In this document: positions 9,606-17,822 of the stretch, piece by piece
How positions within the stretch are numbered: position 1 is the first letter of the stretch
Layout: the number at the start of each line of letters is the position of its first letter
Assembly: GCA_016743235.1 (NCBI GenBank)
Contig: VRZD01000002.1
Coordinates: forward strand, 273,159 to 337,158
Direction of reading: 5' to 3'
DNA from: Pantanalinema sp. GBBB05
GTDB taxonomy: Bacteria > Cyanobacteriota > Cyanobacteriia > Leptolyngbyales > Leptolyngbyaceae
Length of the DNA: 64,000 bases
Position numbers and translations under genes: made by a program
Notes under the pieces: model-generated
Seen by the model: the letters and a program-made list of their open reading frames with translations, nothing else
Database searches by the model: none
What the model was told of the DNA's origin: nothing

Positions 9606-10216
9606 TAATGCAGGGAACCATCAGGCAAAATGGCACCGCGTAGGTTGGTGCCCTCTAATTTAGCTTTGGTCAAAATAGCGCGGTAAAGGTTAGCAGAACT
9701 GAGGTTAGCCTCATGCAAGTTAGCTTCGTGCAGATTGGCTTCCATCAAATTGGCCCGAATCAGCCCTGCCCAACTCAAATTAGCCATATCCAGATCAGCC
9801 TTCCGTAGATTCGCCTTGTCCAGATTAGCGACTTGTAGGCTGGCCTGCTTTAAGTTGGCGTGGCTAAGATTGGCATGACTCAAGTTTGCCACATGCAAAT
9901 TGGCTCCACTTAAGTTGGCTCCCTGAAGATCGGCTTTACAGAGATCCACCTCATCTAGATTGGCGTGAGCCAAGTTAATATCGCTTAAGTTGGCATGACT
10001 AAGATCAGCCCCACTCAGATCGATCGCAACATGGCTATTTAAAGCTCGCCAGTGATTCCAGTGATCGACCCCTGCTCGCAGTAACCCTAGCTGTTCCTCG
10101 TTTGCCAAGGAAATTGCCTCTTCAATCCATACAACATGCTCTGCTTTTAGAGTAGCAGTCTCACTACTTTCTGACAGTGCATTTAATCCTTCTGTAATAG
10201 TCCTAGCCCTTGTCAC
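9602..10216 (-). CDS. Pentapeptide repeat protein
   Basis: 204 residues. Residues about 65-195 are nearly continuous A(N/D)LxxA repeats (ANLSHANLSHANLKQ and similar), which form a right-handed quadrilateral beta-helix. The N-terminal 60 residues are a non-repetitive helical cap. Such proteins are abundant in cyanobacteria and mostly of unknown function; some mimic DNA and bind gyrase, but nothing here supports that role. No signal peptide, so probably cytosolic. The stop overlaps that of the convergent MBL gene. Confidence 0.9.
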   Translation of the reverse strand: MTRARTITEGLNALSESSETATLKAEHVVWIEEAISLANEEQLGLLRAGVDHWNHWRALNSHVAIDLSGADLSHANLSDINLAHANLDEVDLCKADLQGANLSGANLHVANLSHANLSHANLKQASLQVANLDKANLRKADLDMANLSWAGLIRANLMEANLHEANLHEANLSSANLYRAILTKAKLEGTNLRGAILPDGSLHY

Positions 10217-10295
10217 TCAGGATACAGAGAGCCGTCAGTTATCTTGGCTAACGGCAATCCCACCATAAAGAGTTCGGTTCCACGGCTACCGTTTC

Positions 10296-12008
10296 GTGCC
10301 CGTTCCAGATACCTTCGTAATAGGGATTAATAATTGGGGTAAACTCGTTGCCATACGAGGGGGTGGATTTGTGCCGAAGTGGTTATTACCGACCTTAAGC
10401 GAGATTTTGGCATTGGGTGATCCGGCCTGGATCATGAGTCGGGGGGCTGAGATTGGACAGCCGCATTTAGACCAACCGCATTCCCGTCGAATTAGCCGCG
10501 TTGCCTTGCAGCAGGTACGAGCAGAACGGGAATGGCGGGGCGCGATCGCCGCATTGAGCGCATTGTTACAGCGATCGCTCCTGGAAGCTGACATGGGTGA
10601 TCTAGGAAGCGATCACACCATTGATATTATGAGATCCGGGATGTCTGAATCATCGATTCAGGGAGTTGTGTTGTCAGGACCGCTTCCCATTCTTAGCCAT
10701 ACTGAGCTGGTGCAAGCATTCGCCACCTGGACTTTGACTGCCAATCCCTTATCCGGTAGTCATCGGATGCCCTTTCAACTTTTACCTGCGGCTGAGTCAG
10801 CGACCACCCAAGAGCAACTTCCAGCACCCGTGTTACCACTGTTACCCGGAGATCCACTGACAGCGGAACAGTTTTGTTTGGTGCTGACTTCGCGGTTTAG
10901 CTTGGTTATGGTGTTAGGCGAAAGCTTGACCGAGGAGCCCGCTTTTATGTTCTCCTTTGCACCCGATGTGGTGCAACAAGCTTGGGAGGCATTGCGGCCC
11001 CGGATTCTCCTGATGGGTGCACACCAGATTGACCATTTAGATCAACTGATGCAGCAATTTCCCCCAGTGACCCCAGATTACCGAACGGTCATGCAGTTTA
11101 GCCAGTTGATGCTGGAACGGTTGCCAGAGCCCCTGGAAGAACTACCCCATCCCCGTCACGAAACAGTTAAACATCGCAAACTCGGGCATAACCAATCGCA
11201 TGGAACCCACTCGATCGCGGATTACTCGCTACCTGATTCATCCAGCTTCGATGTGGAATTGCTGAAAGCGATCGCCCATGAAGTCCGGACTCCCCTGAGT
11301 ACAATTCGGACGCTGACTCGGTTGTTGTTGAAGCGTAGCGATCTGCCTGCGGATGTAATTAAGCGGTTGTCTGTGATTGATCGCGAGTGTAACGAACAAA
11401 TCGATCGCTTTGGCTTGATTTTCCGCGCCGTGGAATTGGAAACTTGTGCCAACCATAAGCCAACTATGCCTCTGACTCGGACATCATTGGCGCAGGTATT
11501 TCAACAAAGCATTCCTCGCTGGCAGCAACAAGCCAATCAACGCCAGATGACCCTAGACGTGACCTTGCCGCCTAAAATGCCGACGATCGTCAGTGATCCA
11601 ACCATGCTGGATCAAGCATTAACGAGTTTGATTGAACGGTTTACTCGGAGCTTACCGGCGGGTAGCCATATCCAGGTAGAAGTGATGCTAGCCGGGAGTC
11701 AATTGAAATTGCAACTCCAGTCATATCTGCATTCGGACGATGATGGCATGGACGCTAACAAGATGGCATTTGCTGTGCAGGAGACAAATCAGCCCACCGT
11801 GAAGGCGATCGGTCAAGTATTAATGTTTCAGCCTGAAACAGGCAGCCTTAGCCTCAATTTATCGGTAACTAAGAACCTCTTTCAGGCAATGGGTGGTAAG
11901 TTGATTGTGCGGCAGCGCCCTCAACAAGGGGAAGTGATGACTGTTTACCTACCACTAGAAATGAGTGGCTCCAGCATTCTAGACAATGCCAATATCGTTG
12001 ATGTTTAG
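10296..12008 (+). CDS. Sensor histidine kinase-like protein with degenerate ATPase domain
   Basis: A 570-residue cytosolic protein starting at GTG. The N-terminal 300 residues form a sensory region I do not recognise (contains SRFSLVMVLGESLTEEPAFMFSF). A HisKA domain follows with an intact H-box, AIAHEVRTPLSTIRTL (residue about 330). The C-terminal region is shaped like a HATPase (SDPTMLDQALTSLIERF at the N-box position, then MGGKLIVRQRPQQGEVMTVYLPL), but the N-box Asn is missing and the glycine-rich G1/G2 loops are not recognisable. It may be a pseudokinase, a phosphatase or a phosphotransfer protein. Its stop overlaps the stop of the convergent HpsJ-like gene. Confidence 0.75.
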   Translation: MPVPDTFVIGINNWGKLVAIRGGGFVPKWLLPTLSEILALGDPAWIMSRGAEIGQPHLDQPHSRRISRVALQQVRAEREWRGAIAALSALLQRSLLEADMGDLGSDHTIDIMRSGMSESSIQGVVLSGPLPILSHTELVQAFATWTLTANPLSGSHRMPFQLLPAAESATTQEQLPAPVLPLLPGDPLTAEQFCLVLTSRFSLVMVLGESLTEEPAFMFSFAPDVVQQAWEALRPRILLMGAHQIDHLDQLMQQFPPVTPDYRTVMQFSQLMLERLPEPLEELPHPRHETVKHRKLGHNQSHGTHSIADYSLPDSSSFDVELLKAIAHEVRTPLSTIRTLTRLLLKRSDLPADVIKRLSVIDRECNEQIDRFGLIFRAVELETCANHKPTMPLTRTSLAQVFQQSIPRWQQQANQRQMTLDVTLPPKMPTIVSDPTMLDQALTSLIERFTRSLPAGSHIQVEVMLAGSQLKLQLQSYLHSDDDGMDANKMAFAVQETNQPTVKAIGQVLMFQPETGSLSLNLSVTKNLFQAMGGKLIVRQRPQQGEVMTVYLPLEMSGSSILDNANIVDV

Positions 12009-12739
12009 CGTGCCCAACCTGTACTCCGCCACAAAATGAAGAATAAGACGGCAGCAATAACGGCACCAATGCTCCACTTAACAGCGTTTTTAATCAGTTC
12101 ATTCCGTTGACTAGCCTGTTTCGCTTGAGCTTGTTGCTGTAAGGTATTTTTCCCTGCCTCGATTTTGCTCCTGGCATCTTTGATCCGACCCAGAACCGTA
12201 GTTTTCAATTCTTGGGGATTATTGGGAATGTCACCAATATTTAACTGAGTTAACTGAGATCTTAGTTTTTCTAACTCTTCAGGGTTACTGCGATTGAGTT
12301 GGGTTTCCAGTTGGTTAATTTGTGCCAGTTGCATGTCTGCCTTGGCTTGTTCCTGCTGCAAGGCTTGATTAATTTGTGCCTGACCTTGGCTGGTCAGTTG
12401 CAACGTGCTACCCACTAACGGCGGAATCAATAACAGAAACACAACCGTCAGTAGTAGGCAAATCCAGGAGAGAACTTTTAACAGAATTTTTTCGATCGCG
12501 GCTCGCTCGAAAAATTCGCCAAAAAATACAAAGGCAAAACCAATTAACGGAACAACTGATGTTTCAATCAGTTTACCGATTGTTTGAAATAGCCACTGGG
12601 GGGGATTGGCTGCCAATATTTCTGAGGGCGCTAAGCTAGCGATCGCATCCACCAAAGCAAATACTAAAAATCCGTAGCCAATCCAGCGTAATCGATACAC
12701 TGAGCGATTTTCACTGGAGTCATTAGATAATTCAGCCAT
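12005..12739 (-). CDS. HpsJ-like membrane protein, cyanoexosortase A-associated
   Basis: 244 residues. Membrane segments are seen near residues 17-37, 50-72, 85-110 and at the very C-terminus (about 218-240). A long soluble helical section (about 115-215) lies between, rich in Gln and Lys (QLETQLNRSNPEELEKLRSQL), probably a coiled coil. HpsJ was named in the hormogonium polysaccharide secretion locus of filamentous cyanobacteria, and HpsJ-like proteins are commonly found beside cyanoexosortase A, as here. It is the last gene of the three-gene minus-strand operon. Function is inferred from context: assembly or export of an extracellular polymer. Confidence 0.72.
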   Translation of the reverse strand: MAELSNDSSENRSVYRLRWIGYGFLVFALVDAIASLAPSEILAANPPQWLFQTIGKLIETSVVPLIGFAFVFFGEFFERAAIEKILLKVLSWICLLLTVVFLLLIPPLVGSTLQLTSQGQAQINQALQQEQAKADMQLAQINQLETQLNRSNPEELEKLRSQLTQLNIGDIPNNPQELKTTVLGRIKDARSKIEAGKNTLQQQAQAKQASQRNELIKNAVKWSIGAVIAAVLFFILWRSTGWAR

Positions 12740-12771
12740 AACGTTGGCTCCTCATACGTCAGGATTCGAAA

Positions 12772-13476
12772 TTAGGACGGTGGGTAGTTGGAACGCCACC
12801 ATTGATACCAGGAAACCCATGCTGCCTCTAACTTCCTATAGGCTTCCTGTGAGTCCATAGACTCAGCCATAGCATCAGGTTTGACCGGAATCGACATTAA
12901 TGTCCACAAACAACGATGATCCAGTAACGGTTCCCGTCCCCAGAGCCAGGGCAAGATGCGACTAAGCTGCACATCATAGGTAAAGCGGTCATGCCGAAAC
13001 TGTTGATCGGTGACTGTGCTACTGCCCCGAGCATTGATGCAGGCAGTTAAATAAGCTCGCCCCTTATGGGTCAGCACCCCATAATACCCGATGTCTGGTC
13101 GATGACGGATCCCACTCGCCAGTTTGCTATTGCCCTCCCGCACTGGACTATAGACAAACAGAAATCGGCTGACATTGCCATCCCCCATGGTATGCCGCAG
13201 TTCCACATCCATGCGCACATCGCCACGACGATAATAATAGCGTTGACCGTGGGCTGGGCTTTCACCTGCTCCTAGCGTGACTTTATCTTCGATCGCAGTG
13301 CTATCTAAAAATTGCCACCCATCGATCGGTACCGTGGGCGACAGATGCCGTCCCGCATCACTGGCGACAGCATCTGGCTTAGGAGTAGCGATCGCCTTCA
13401 GCAACACCAACAAGGTTCCGCCTAAAGTCAGTGCCAGCAAGGTTAGGCGTAGCGGTTGCTTAATTGATTTCAGCAT
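12772..13476 (-). CDS. Cyanoexosortase A system-associated protein
   Basis: 234 residues. One N-terminal membrane anchor (about 10-28) is followed by an extracytoplasmic domain containing GWQFLDSTAIEDKVTLG, GQRYYYRRGDVRMDVELRH and a Trp-rich C-terminus. This matches the small anchored protein that accompanies cyanoexosortase A and resembles the EpsI-type partners of other exosortases. It starts 4 bp after the exosortase stop, so the two are translated from one message. Its biochemical role is not known; a part in polymer secretion or substrate presentation is inferred. Confidence 0.75.
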   Translation of the reverse strand: MLKSIKQPLRLTLLALTLGGTLLVLLKAIATPKPDAVASDAGRHLSPTVPIDGWQFLDSTAIEDKVTLGAGESPAHGQRYYYRRGDVRMDVELRHTMGDGNVSRFLFVYSPVREGNSKLASGIRHRPDIGYYGVLTHKGRAYLTACINARGSSTVTDQQFRHDRFTYDVQLSRILPWLWGREPLLDHRCLWTLMSIPVKPDAMAESMDSQEAYRKLEAAWVSWYQWWRSNYPPS

Positions 13477-13480
13477 TTGC

Positions 13481-14335
13481 CTACCCTCCCAAATCTGGCG
13501 TTTGGTTGGTGGGGTGGCGTAAGAAAGTCAACCAACAGAAGCCACCAAACACCAGCACCGCTAAGGCTGAAAAAATTAAGGAGCCATCCCCACCATGCCA
13601 GTATTCAAATGCATACCGATTAGAAAATGCCACCAAAATTGCCATTAATGCTACCCGTAACGCATTCACGAAATAACCTAATAACACGCCTACACTGAGG
13701 CAGAATACCCGTTGGCAGGGGGTGCGGAGGGGAAACATGATGAGAAACAAGGTCGAGATATTCAGCATTTGCAGCGTACTTTGAATCCCCGAGCAAGCAG
13801 CATATACTTCAACTCTGCCAGTGGGCATATTTAAGAAAGTGCCCTCCCGGTCTACGATAAATCCCATGTATTTCAACAAAAAGGCGGCTGTCATTGCCGT
13901 GAGGTTAGAGAGGTTGATCACCTGTAGAGCCATCTCTAAAAACGGATGGCAGGCTAATAGCCCAAAAATCAGCAGTTCCTTCCAATATTGGCGTAGCCCC
14001 TGAAAGCCAGATGCCAATAGTGCCAAACCCAGGAAGCAGACGAAGGGCAGTAAGTGTAGAAACGTGGTCGCATCAGGTAATTCAGCACTACGGGAGAGGG
14101 TTAGCCCCAGCAGCCCCGCCCCGATCGCACTAGCTCCTAAGCTGCCTTGAAAAATCAAACTCTGACGTTGATCCCAAATTAAGGAAGCGGCAACAGCCCA
14201 AAACAATACACTCGTGGTTAGGAGTTCCGAATTACCAGCTCGGTTGACCAGGGTCAGATGGAGGGCAGCAAAGGCAGCAACACTGCTAAGCAGCCAAAAT
14301 TTTGGTTCTTGCAGACGAACAGGTAAATCCATCAT
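13481..14335 (-). CDS. crtA: Cyanoexosortase A
   Basis: A 284-residue polytopic membrane transpeptidase of the exosortase/archaeosortase family. These enzymes recognise PEP-CTERM-like sorting tails, cut them and transfer the protein to an extracytoplasmic anchor. The three catalytic residues are visible: Cys in YAACSGIQSTLQML, Arg in VNALRVALMAILVA and His in FEYWHGGDGS. About eight hydrophobic segments precede and surround them. It is the first gene of an operon with the associated protein and the HpsJ-like gene. No protein in this window has an obvious PEP-CTERM tail, so its substrates lie elsewhere. The symbol crtA is the cyanoexosortase name and is unrelated to carotenoid crtA. Confidence 0.85.
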   Translation of the reverse strand: MMDLPVRLQEPKFWLLSSVAAFAALHLTLVNRAGNSELLTTSVLFWAVAASLIWDQRQSLIFQGSLGASAIGAGLLGLTLSRSAELPDATTFLHLLPFVCFLGLALLASGFQGLRQYWKELLIFGLLACHPFLEMALQVINLSNLTAMTAAFLLKYMGFIVDREGTFLNMPTGRVEVYAACSGIQSTLQMLNISTLFLIMFPLRTPCQRVFCLSVGVLLGYFVNALRVALMAILVAFSNRYAFEYWHGGDGSLIFSALAVLVFGGFCWLTFLRHPTNQTPDLGG

Positions 14336-14596
14336 GCGTGTGATCCTGTCATGGATAGACGATACAGGGGTAACGGGAGAAATCCTTTTACCAAGGTAGT
14401 TCAGGTTGGGCAGTGCAACGAATCCAGGTTTAAAGTGCCCTCAAAAATTTCAAATAACCTTCTCACTTTGTAAATATTCCAGCCAGGATGCTAGCGATCG
14501 CAGCCATGAGATGAGAGTACAAAGAAACCTGTCATGCCCGTTGCAAAGTGAATTTGTAGTTGATAATGGTATGGCATTAGAGTTCAAGGCAGTTCC

Positions 14597-15580
14597 GTGG
14601 CTGAAAAGCGTAACTGGTTAATTAACGTCGTTCTAATTCTGGCAGTCCTTGCCTTTGTGGGATTTTCAACTATCCCTTTTTTAATTGATGCGGTCAACAA
14701 TAGTCAGGCAAAGACTACTGCAAGTAGTTCCCCAGTTCCTAGCCCATCTGCCAGTTCTGCCCCTAAGAAGGAAGAACTAGAAGCTCAGGTCAAAGGCTAT
14801 GAATTAGTCCTACAGCGAGAACCTGATAACCTCACTGCCTTACGTGGGTTACTAGAAGCTCGCTTAGCGTTAGGGGATATTAAGGGAGCCACTGAGCCGT
14901 TAGAGAAACTGGCAAAATTGAACCCAAATGAAACTTATTACGCTGTATTGCTCGCTCAGGCGAAACAGCAACTCCAGGATCCAGAGGGAGCCGCCCAGGT
15001 CTACCGCAATATCTTGGCGACTAAAAAGGGTGATTTGAATGCTTTAGTTGGATTAGTTGGATTGCTGCAAAAGCAGAACCGTCCCGAAGCGGCGATCGGC
15101 TTGTTACAAGATACGCTAAAAGACGCTCCTCAAGCGAATCAGATTCAGGCAGGTAGCATTGATATCCCTTCAGTTCAGGTGATTCTGGGTGGGGTTTATG
15201 CCGATCAGAAGCGCTACAGCGAAGCGATCGCGATTTACGATGAGGCGGCAAAACTAGACAAGCAAGATTTCCGACCTGTCCTGGGTAAGGCATTGGCACT
15301 TAAGGCACAAGGCAAACCGGAAGAAGCCAAACTTCTATTTAATACAGCGGCTGAATTAGCTCCGGCTCGCTATAAGGATCAGATTAAACTGCTGGCAGGA
15401 GACGCCCCTGTACCACCCAATGCTGCTCCTGGAAATGTTCCTGCTGGCAGCGCTCCCACTGGCGCTCCACCAACCGTTGGTCCTCCAGGCACTCTTCCGC
15501 CTGACAATCCAGTACCAGCCCCACCGGCTCCACCCGAGGGAGCCAACCCTGCTCCCACCCCCAGTTCAACCCCTGAGTAG
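14597..15580 (+). CDS. Membrane-anchored tetratricopeptide repeat protein
   Basis: 327 residues from a GTG start. Residues about 5-30 form a membrane anchor (WLINVVLILAVLAFVGFSTI). A Ser/Pro linker follows, then about five TPR units (about 55-250, e.g. ALRGLLEARLALGDIKGATEPLEKLAKLNPNE broken across repeats), and finally a Pro/Ala-rich tail (about 275-327). TPRs are protein-protein interaction scaffolds. In cyanobacteria such anchored TPR proteins can assist photosystem assembly, but this one is not identifiable by sequence alone. It is convergent with the manganese/calcium transporter gene, with 2 bp between stops. Confidence 0.85.
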   Translation: MAEKRNWLINVVLILAVLAFVGFSTIPFLIDAVNNSQAKTTASSSPVPSPSASSAPKKEELEAQVKGYELVLQREPDNLTALRGLLEARLALGDIKGATEPLEKLAKLNPNETYYAVLLAQAKQQLQDPEGAAQVYRNILATKKGDLNALVGLVGLLQKQNRPEAAIGLLQDTLKDAPQANQIQAGSIDIPSVQVILGGVYADQKRYSEAIAIYDEAAKLDKQDFRPVLGKALALKAQGKPEEAKLLFNTAAELAPARYKDQIKLLAGDAPVPPNAAPGNVPAGSAPTGAPPTVGPPGTLPPDNPVPAPPAPPEGANPAPTPSSTPE

Positions 15581-15582
15581 CA

Positions 15583-16203
15583 TCAGGCTCCTTCAATTAG
15601 AGCCACGACGCCAAAGCACAGGAATAGAATTCCGCCTAAGAGGGTCACGGTTCGCTCTGACAGTCGTCCAGAGATAAACCGCCCGCCGATAACGGCGATC
15701 GCAGCGCAAATAGCATGACCTAAGGTGGCACCGACCGTTACACCCCAGGGATTATTGGAGGCGGCTAAAGCAATCGTCGCAATTTGAGTGCGATCGCCCC
15801 ATTCGGCAGCAAAAGTCAGGGCAAAGGCTTGCAAAATCACCCCATGCTGTAAGCGGGTTGAATTCAGGGTTAGGGTTGATTCCTCAATCGCAGCTTTTGC
15901 CTCCTGCACTTCATCGCAACAGGGATTTTGGGAACGCATGTTTTGAGCATCGTAGAGCAGTTTGATGCCAAACCCAAGAAACAGCACCACCTCTGCATAG
16001 TGAATCCAGATTTTCGGTAAAAAAGAAGCTGCTTGCCCTAATAAAACCGACAAAATTGTCATGGCGGCTAGGGCAGCAATCACTCCTACAAACACCAAGC
16101 GACGGGAATGGCGCATTGCCAACAACATGGCAATAAAAAATGTTTTATCCCCTAGTTCAGAAATCGTAATGAGTAATAAACCAGCGGTAAAGGCAGTTAG
16201 CAT
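15583..16203 (-). CDS. TMEM165/GDT1 (UPF0016) family Mn2+/Ca2+ transporter
   Basis: A 206-residue membrane protein with two copies of the family signature: ELGDKTFFIA near the N-terminus and EWGDRTQIAT in the second half, each followed by hydrophobic helices. The two halves are joined by a soluble loop (about 88-115). In cyanobacteria the family member Mnx (also called SynPAM71) exports manganese from the cytosol towards the thylakoid lumen or periplasm, keeping cytosolic Mn low and supplying photosystem II. The yybP-ykoY Mn2+ riboswitch just upstream strongly supports manganese as substrate and shows how the gene is controlled. Confidence 0.9.
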   Translation of the reverse strand: MLTAFTAGLLLITISELGDKTFFIAMLLAMRHSRRLVFVGVIAALAAMTILSVLLGQAASFLPKIWIHYAEVVLFLGFGIKLLYDAQNMRSQNPCCDEVQEAKAAIEESTLTLNSTRLQHGVILQAFALTFAAEWGDRTQIATIALAASNNPWGVTVGATLGHAICAAIAVIGGRFISGRLSERTVTLLGGILFLCFGVVALIEGA

Positions 16204-16272
16204 GCTCTCGTAGGCTCCTCAGGCTCAGGTTCATAGGACATCTGAGTGAGCTTGATGAGAGAGGATGAACAA

Positions 16273-16308
16273 CTTCACCAAGCTCACACTCTTGTGAACT
16301 TAGTGAAG
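16273..16308 (-). terminator. Riboswitch expression-platform hairpin
   Basis: On the minus strand CTTCACTAAGTTCACA pairs with TGTGAGCTTGGTGAAG (16 bp, two G-T wobbles) around the loop AGAG, followed by the weakly T-rich TTGTT. Its first four bases (CTTC) are also the 3' strand of the aptamer P1 helix, so the hairpin and P1 exclude each other. Mn2+ binding would stabilise P1, prevent the hairpin and switch transcription on. The terminator role is an inference. Confidence 0.6.
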
Positions 16309-16458
16309 GTCTCGCTTACAGTTCGCTCCAGATCGCTAAACGTTTGTGCTTAGGACACAACGCTACATCTTGGGTAAAACTATCGTTTGAACCAGGTTCA
16401 TCACCAGTATGTTGATTCAAACGGGCTGGATCACGTTGATCAGCAGCTACTCCCCTTC
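16305..16458 (-). promoter_or_regulatory. yybP-ykoY manganese riboswitch aptamer
   Basis: Read on the minus strand, the leader begins GAAGGGGAGTAGCTGC, has ATCAACATACTGG in the middle, and ends GCGAGACCTTC. GGGGAGUAG, AUCAACAUACU and GAGACC are the conserved parts of the yybP-ykoY class, in the right order, and GAAGG/CCTTC closes the P1 helix. One internal stem is GTTTGAA/TTCAAAC around the CATACT loop. The class senses Mn2+, and UPF0016 transporters are classic targets. It ends about 100 nt before the transporter ATG. Confidence 0.87.
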
Positions 16459-16513
16459 ATATAGGGCAAATTGTACCATAACGAAATATTTCTTGAGTAG
16501 GGTTTTTCTGCTG

Positions 16514-16831
16514 TTACGGGGCTGATTGAGGAAACTTGCGGATCTGATACCCTCTGCCTTCCACGATCGCATACGCACCTTGCCCCATCGCCCGATCAAA
16601 TTGCTGCTCAATCGCTTCTAGTTCCGGCGCAGGTACAGCATCCCAAGCTGCCTGATTCGCCCAACGGATTACCAAGACTATTTCATCTGCCGCATCGGGA
16701 TTGATCCACACTTCCTTACCGAGAAATCCAGGATATTTTGCCAGGAACGAATTCCAGATTTCCGCATCCGTTTGGATATAGGTCTCCCGCAATTGGGGGT
16801 CAACCTTGATCTTGAGCCACTCAATTACCAT
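16514..16831 (-). CDS. TIGR03792-type small protein (dimeric alpha-beta barrel-like)
   Basis: About 105 residues when started at the ATG at 16831 (MVIEWLKIKV), where the family similarity begins; longer starts up to 16888 are possible. Features include AEIWNSFLAKYPGFLGKEVWINP, EIVLVIRWANQAAWDAV and a C-terminal YAIVEGRGYQIRKFP. The small family is found almost only in cyanobacteria and its function is unknown. The sequence pattern resembles ABM/dimeric ferredoxin-like barrel proteins, some of which bind haem or act as mono-oxygenases, but no catalytic residues can be named. Confidence 0.72.
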   Translation of the reverse strand: MVIEWLKIKVDPQLRETYIQTDAEIWNSFLAKYPGFLGKEVWINPDAADEIVLVIRWANQAAWDAVPAPELEAIEQQFDRAMGQGAYAIVEGRGYQIRKFPQSAP

Positions 16832-17051
16832 ACGTTCACCCTTCGTGACTTGACTTGCCATCCCCAGGGTCGCACACGATCGTGACATTACTACAGAAGA
16901 GAAAACCGGAAAAGTGGGCGTAGCTTCATCGTTGCTTTAACTTCAGACCGTTACTTTTTTATTTTTACGATTTAGTTATAGATACGGAAAGAATCAGGTG
17001 CGAAATGTATATGTTTAAACTAGCCTGAACGTCACACGTAACCTTTAACCC

Positions 17052-17231
17052 ATGAATATCAATGAATTTGAAGCGCAAGTCCGTGATGTAATTGATTCAC
17101 TGCTCAATGAGCTACAAACCCTGGCATTGTCATCTACAGAGTTAGAGCCAAACGTTTTAGCCGTTGGCATGTCCGTGCGGACATTAGCAGAAATTATTGA
17201 AGACTACATTGCCGAACAACGGCAGGCCTAA
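17052..17231 (+). CDS. Small conserved-looking protein, 59 aa
   Basis: ATG at 17052 to TAA at 17231: MNINEFEAQVRDVIDSL, then an acidic helical middle and ...AEIIEDYIAEQRQA. It is soluble, acidic and mostly predicted helical. Codon use fits the neighbouring genes and there is no longer ORF on either strand here, so I judge it real, but I do not recognise the family. It lies between the TIGR03792-type gene and the response regulator in a stretch that would otherwise be empty. Confidence 0.6.
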   Translation: MNINEFEAQVRDVIDSLLNELQTLALSSTELEPNVLAVGMSVRTLAEIIEDYIAEQRQA

Positions 17232-17331
17232 GCCATTTGCCTAGCCGAGCTGGATAATACGTGTGCCCAAATCCAGCCCATCAAATCAGCCCCATCAAAT
17301 CAGGGTGATGGTCAGTTCCTGAGCCACTGAG

Positions 17332-17736
17332 TTAGTTAAGACACTGCAACTCTTGGGAAACAGCTTGTTTCAAGTTTTCTAGCCCGACGGGTTTAATCAA
17401 ATACTGACTCGCACCCAAGGAGATCGCTCGTTGCTGATCCGCTTTAAACGCAAATGCAGAGATGACGATGACTGGAATGTGTTGCCATTCGATCGAGTGT
17501 TTGAGTTGCTCCAGGAGAGTGAATCCATCGATTCCTGGCAACTTTAGATCGAGCAAAATCAGGTTGGGGCAAAATTCCGTCAGGGCAGAAAAGAAGTCGG
17601 TTCCAGTTGCGACACTATGGATTTTGTATCCACAAAAGCTAAGGAAGTCACTCAGCAATCGGCGATTTGCGTCGTTATCTTCTACTAGCAAAATCCGGGT
17701 CGGTAACTTCCCATCGAAAGTTGGAGTACCGGACAT
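17332..17736 (-). CDS. Single-domain response regulator (CheY-like)
   Basis: A receiver domain alone. Acidic pocket at ILLVEDNDANRR, phosphoacceptor Asp in LILLDLKLPGIDG, switch Ser/Thr in VIVISAFA and conserved Lys in YLIKPVG. No output domain, so it probably acts through protein contact, as in phosphorelays or motility. The ATG at 17736 has a good AGAGG ribosome binding site 5 bp upstream and gives 134 residues; an earlier ATG at 17775 lacks one. A 20-bp perfect palindrome lies upstream. No kinase gene is adjacent. Confidence 0.88.
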   Translation of the reverse strand: MSGTPTFDGKLPTRILLVEDNDANRRLLSDFLSFCGYKIHSVATGTDFFSALTEFCPNLILLDLKLPGIDGFTLLEQLKHSIEWQHIPVIVISAFAFKADQQRAISLGASQYLIKPVGLENLKQAVSQELQCLN

Positions 17737-17802
17737 TGATACCTCTGGTCGAGCAGAATTTAGGTGCGTAAACATAGATACTGTGAGCCAAATAGTTACT
17801 CA

Positions 17803-17822
17803 TTGCAAACAGTTGTTTGCAA
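17803..17822. promoter_or_regulatory. Palindromic operator candidate
   Basis: TTGCAAAC-AGTT-GTTTGCAA has perfect 8-bp arms. It lies 28 bp upstream of the longer response-regulator start (66 bp before the preferred one), a typical place for a repressor or for an RNA hairpin in the leader. Confidence 0.45.

Noticed and set aside
17270..17305. CCCATCAAATCAG direct repeat before the response-regulator 3' end
   Set aside because: Only two copies; no associated feature, probably a slippage duplication.
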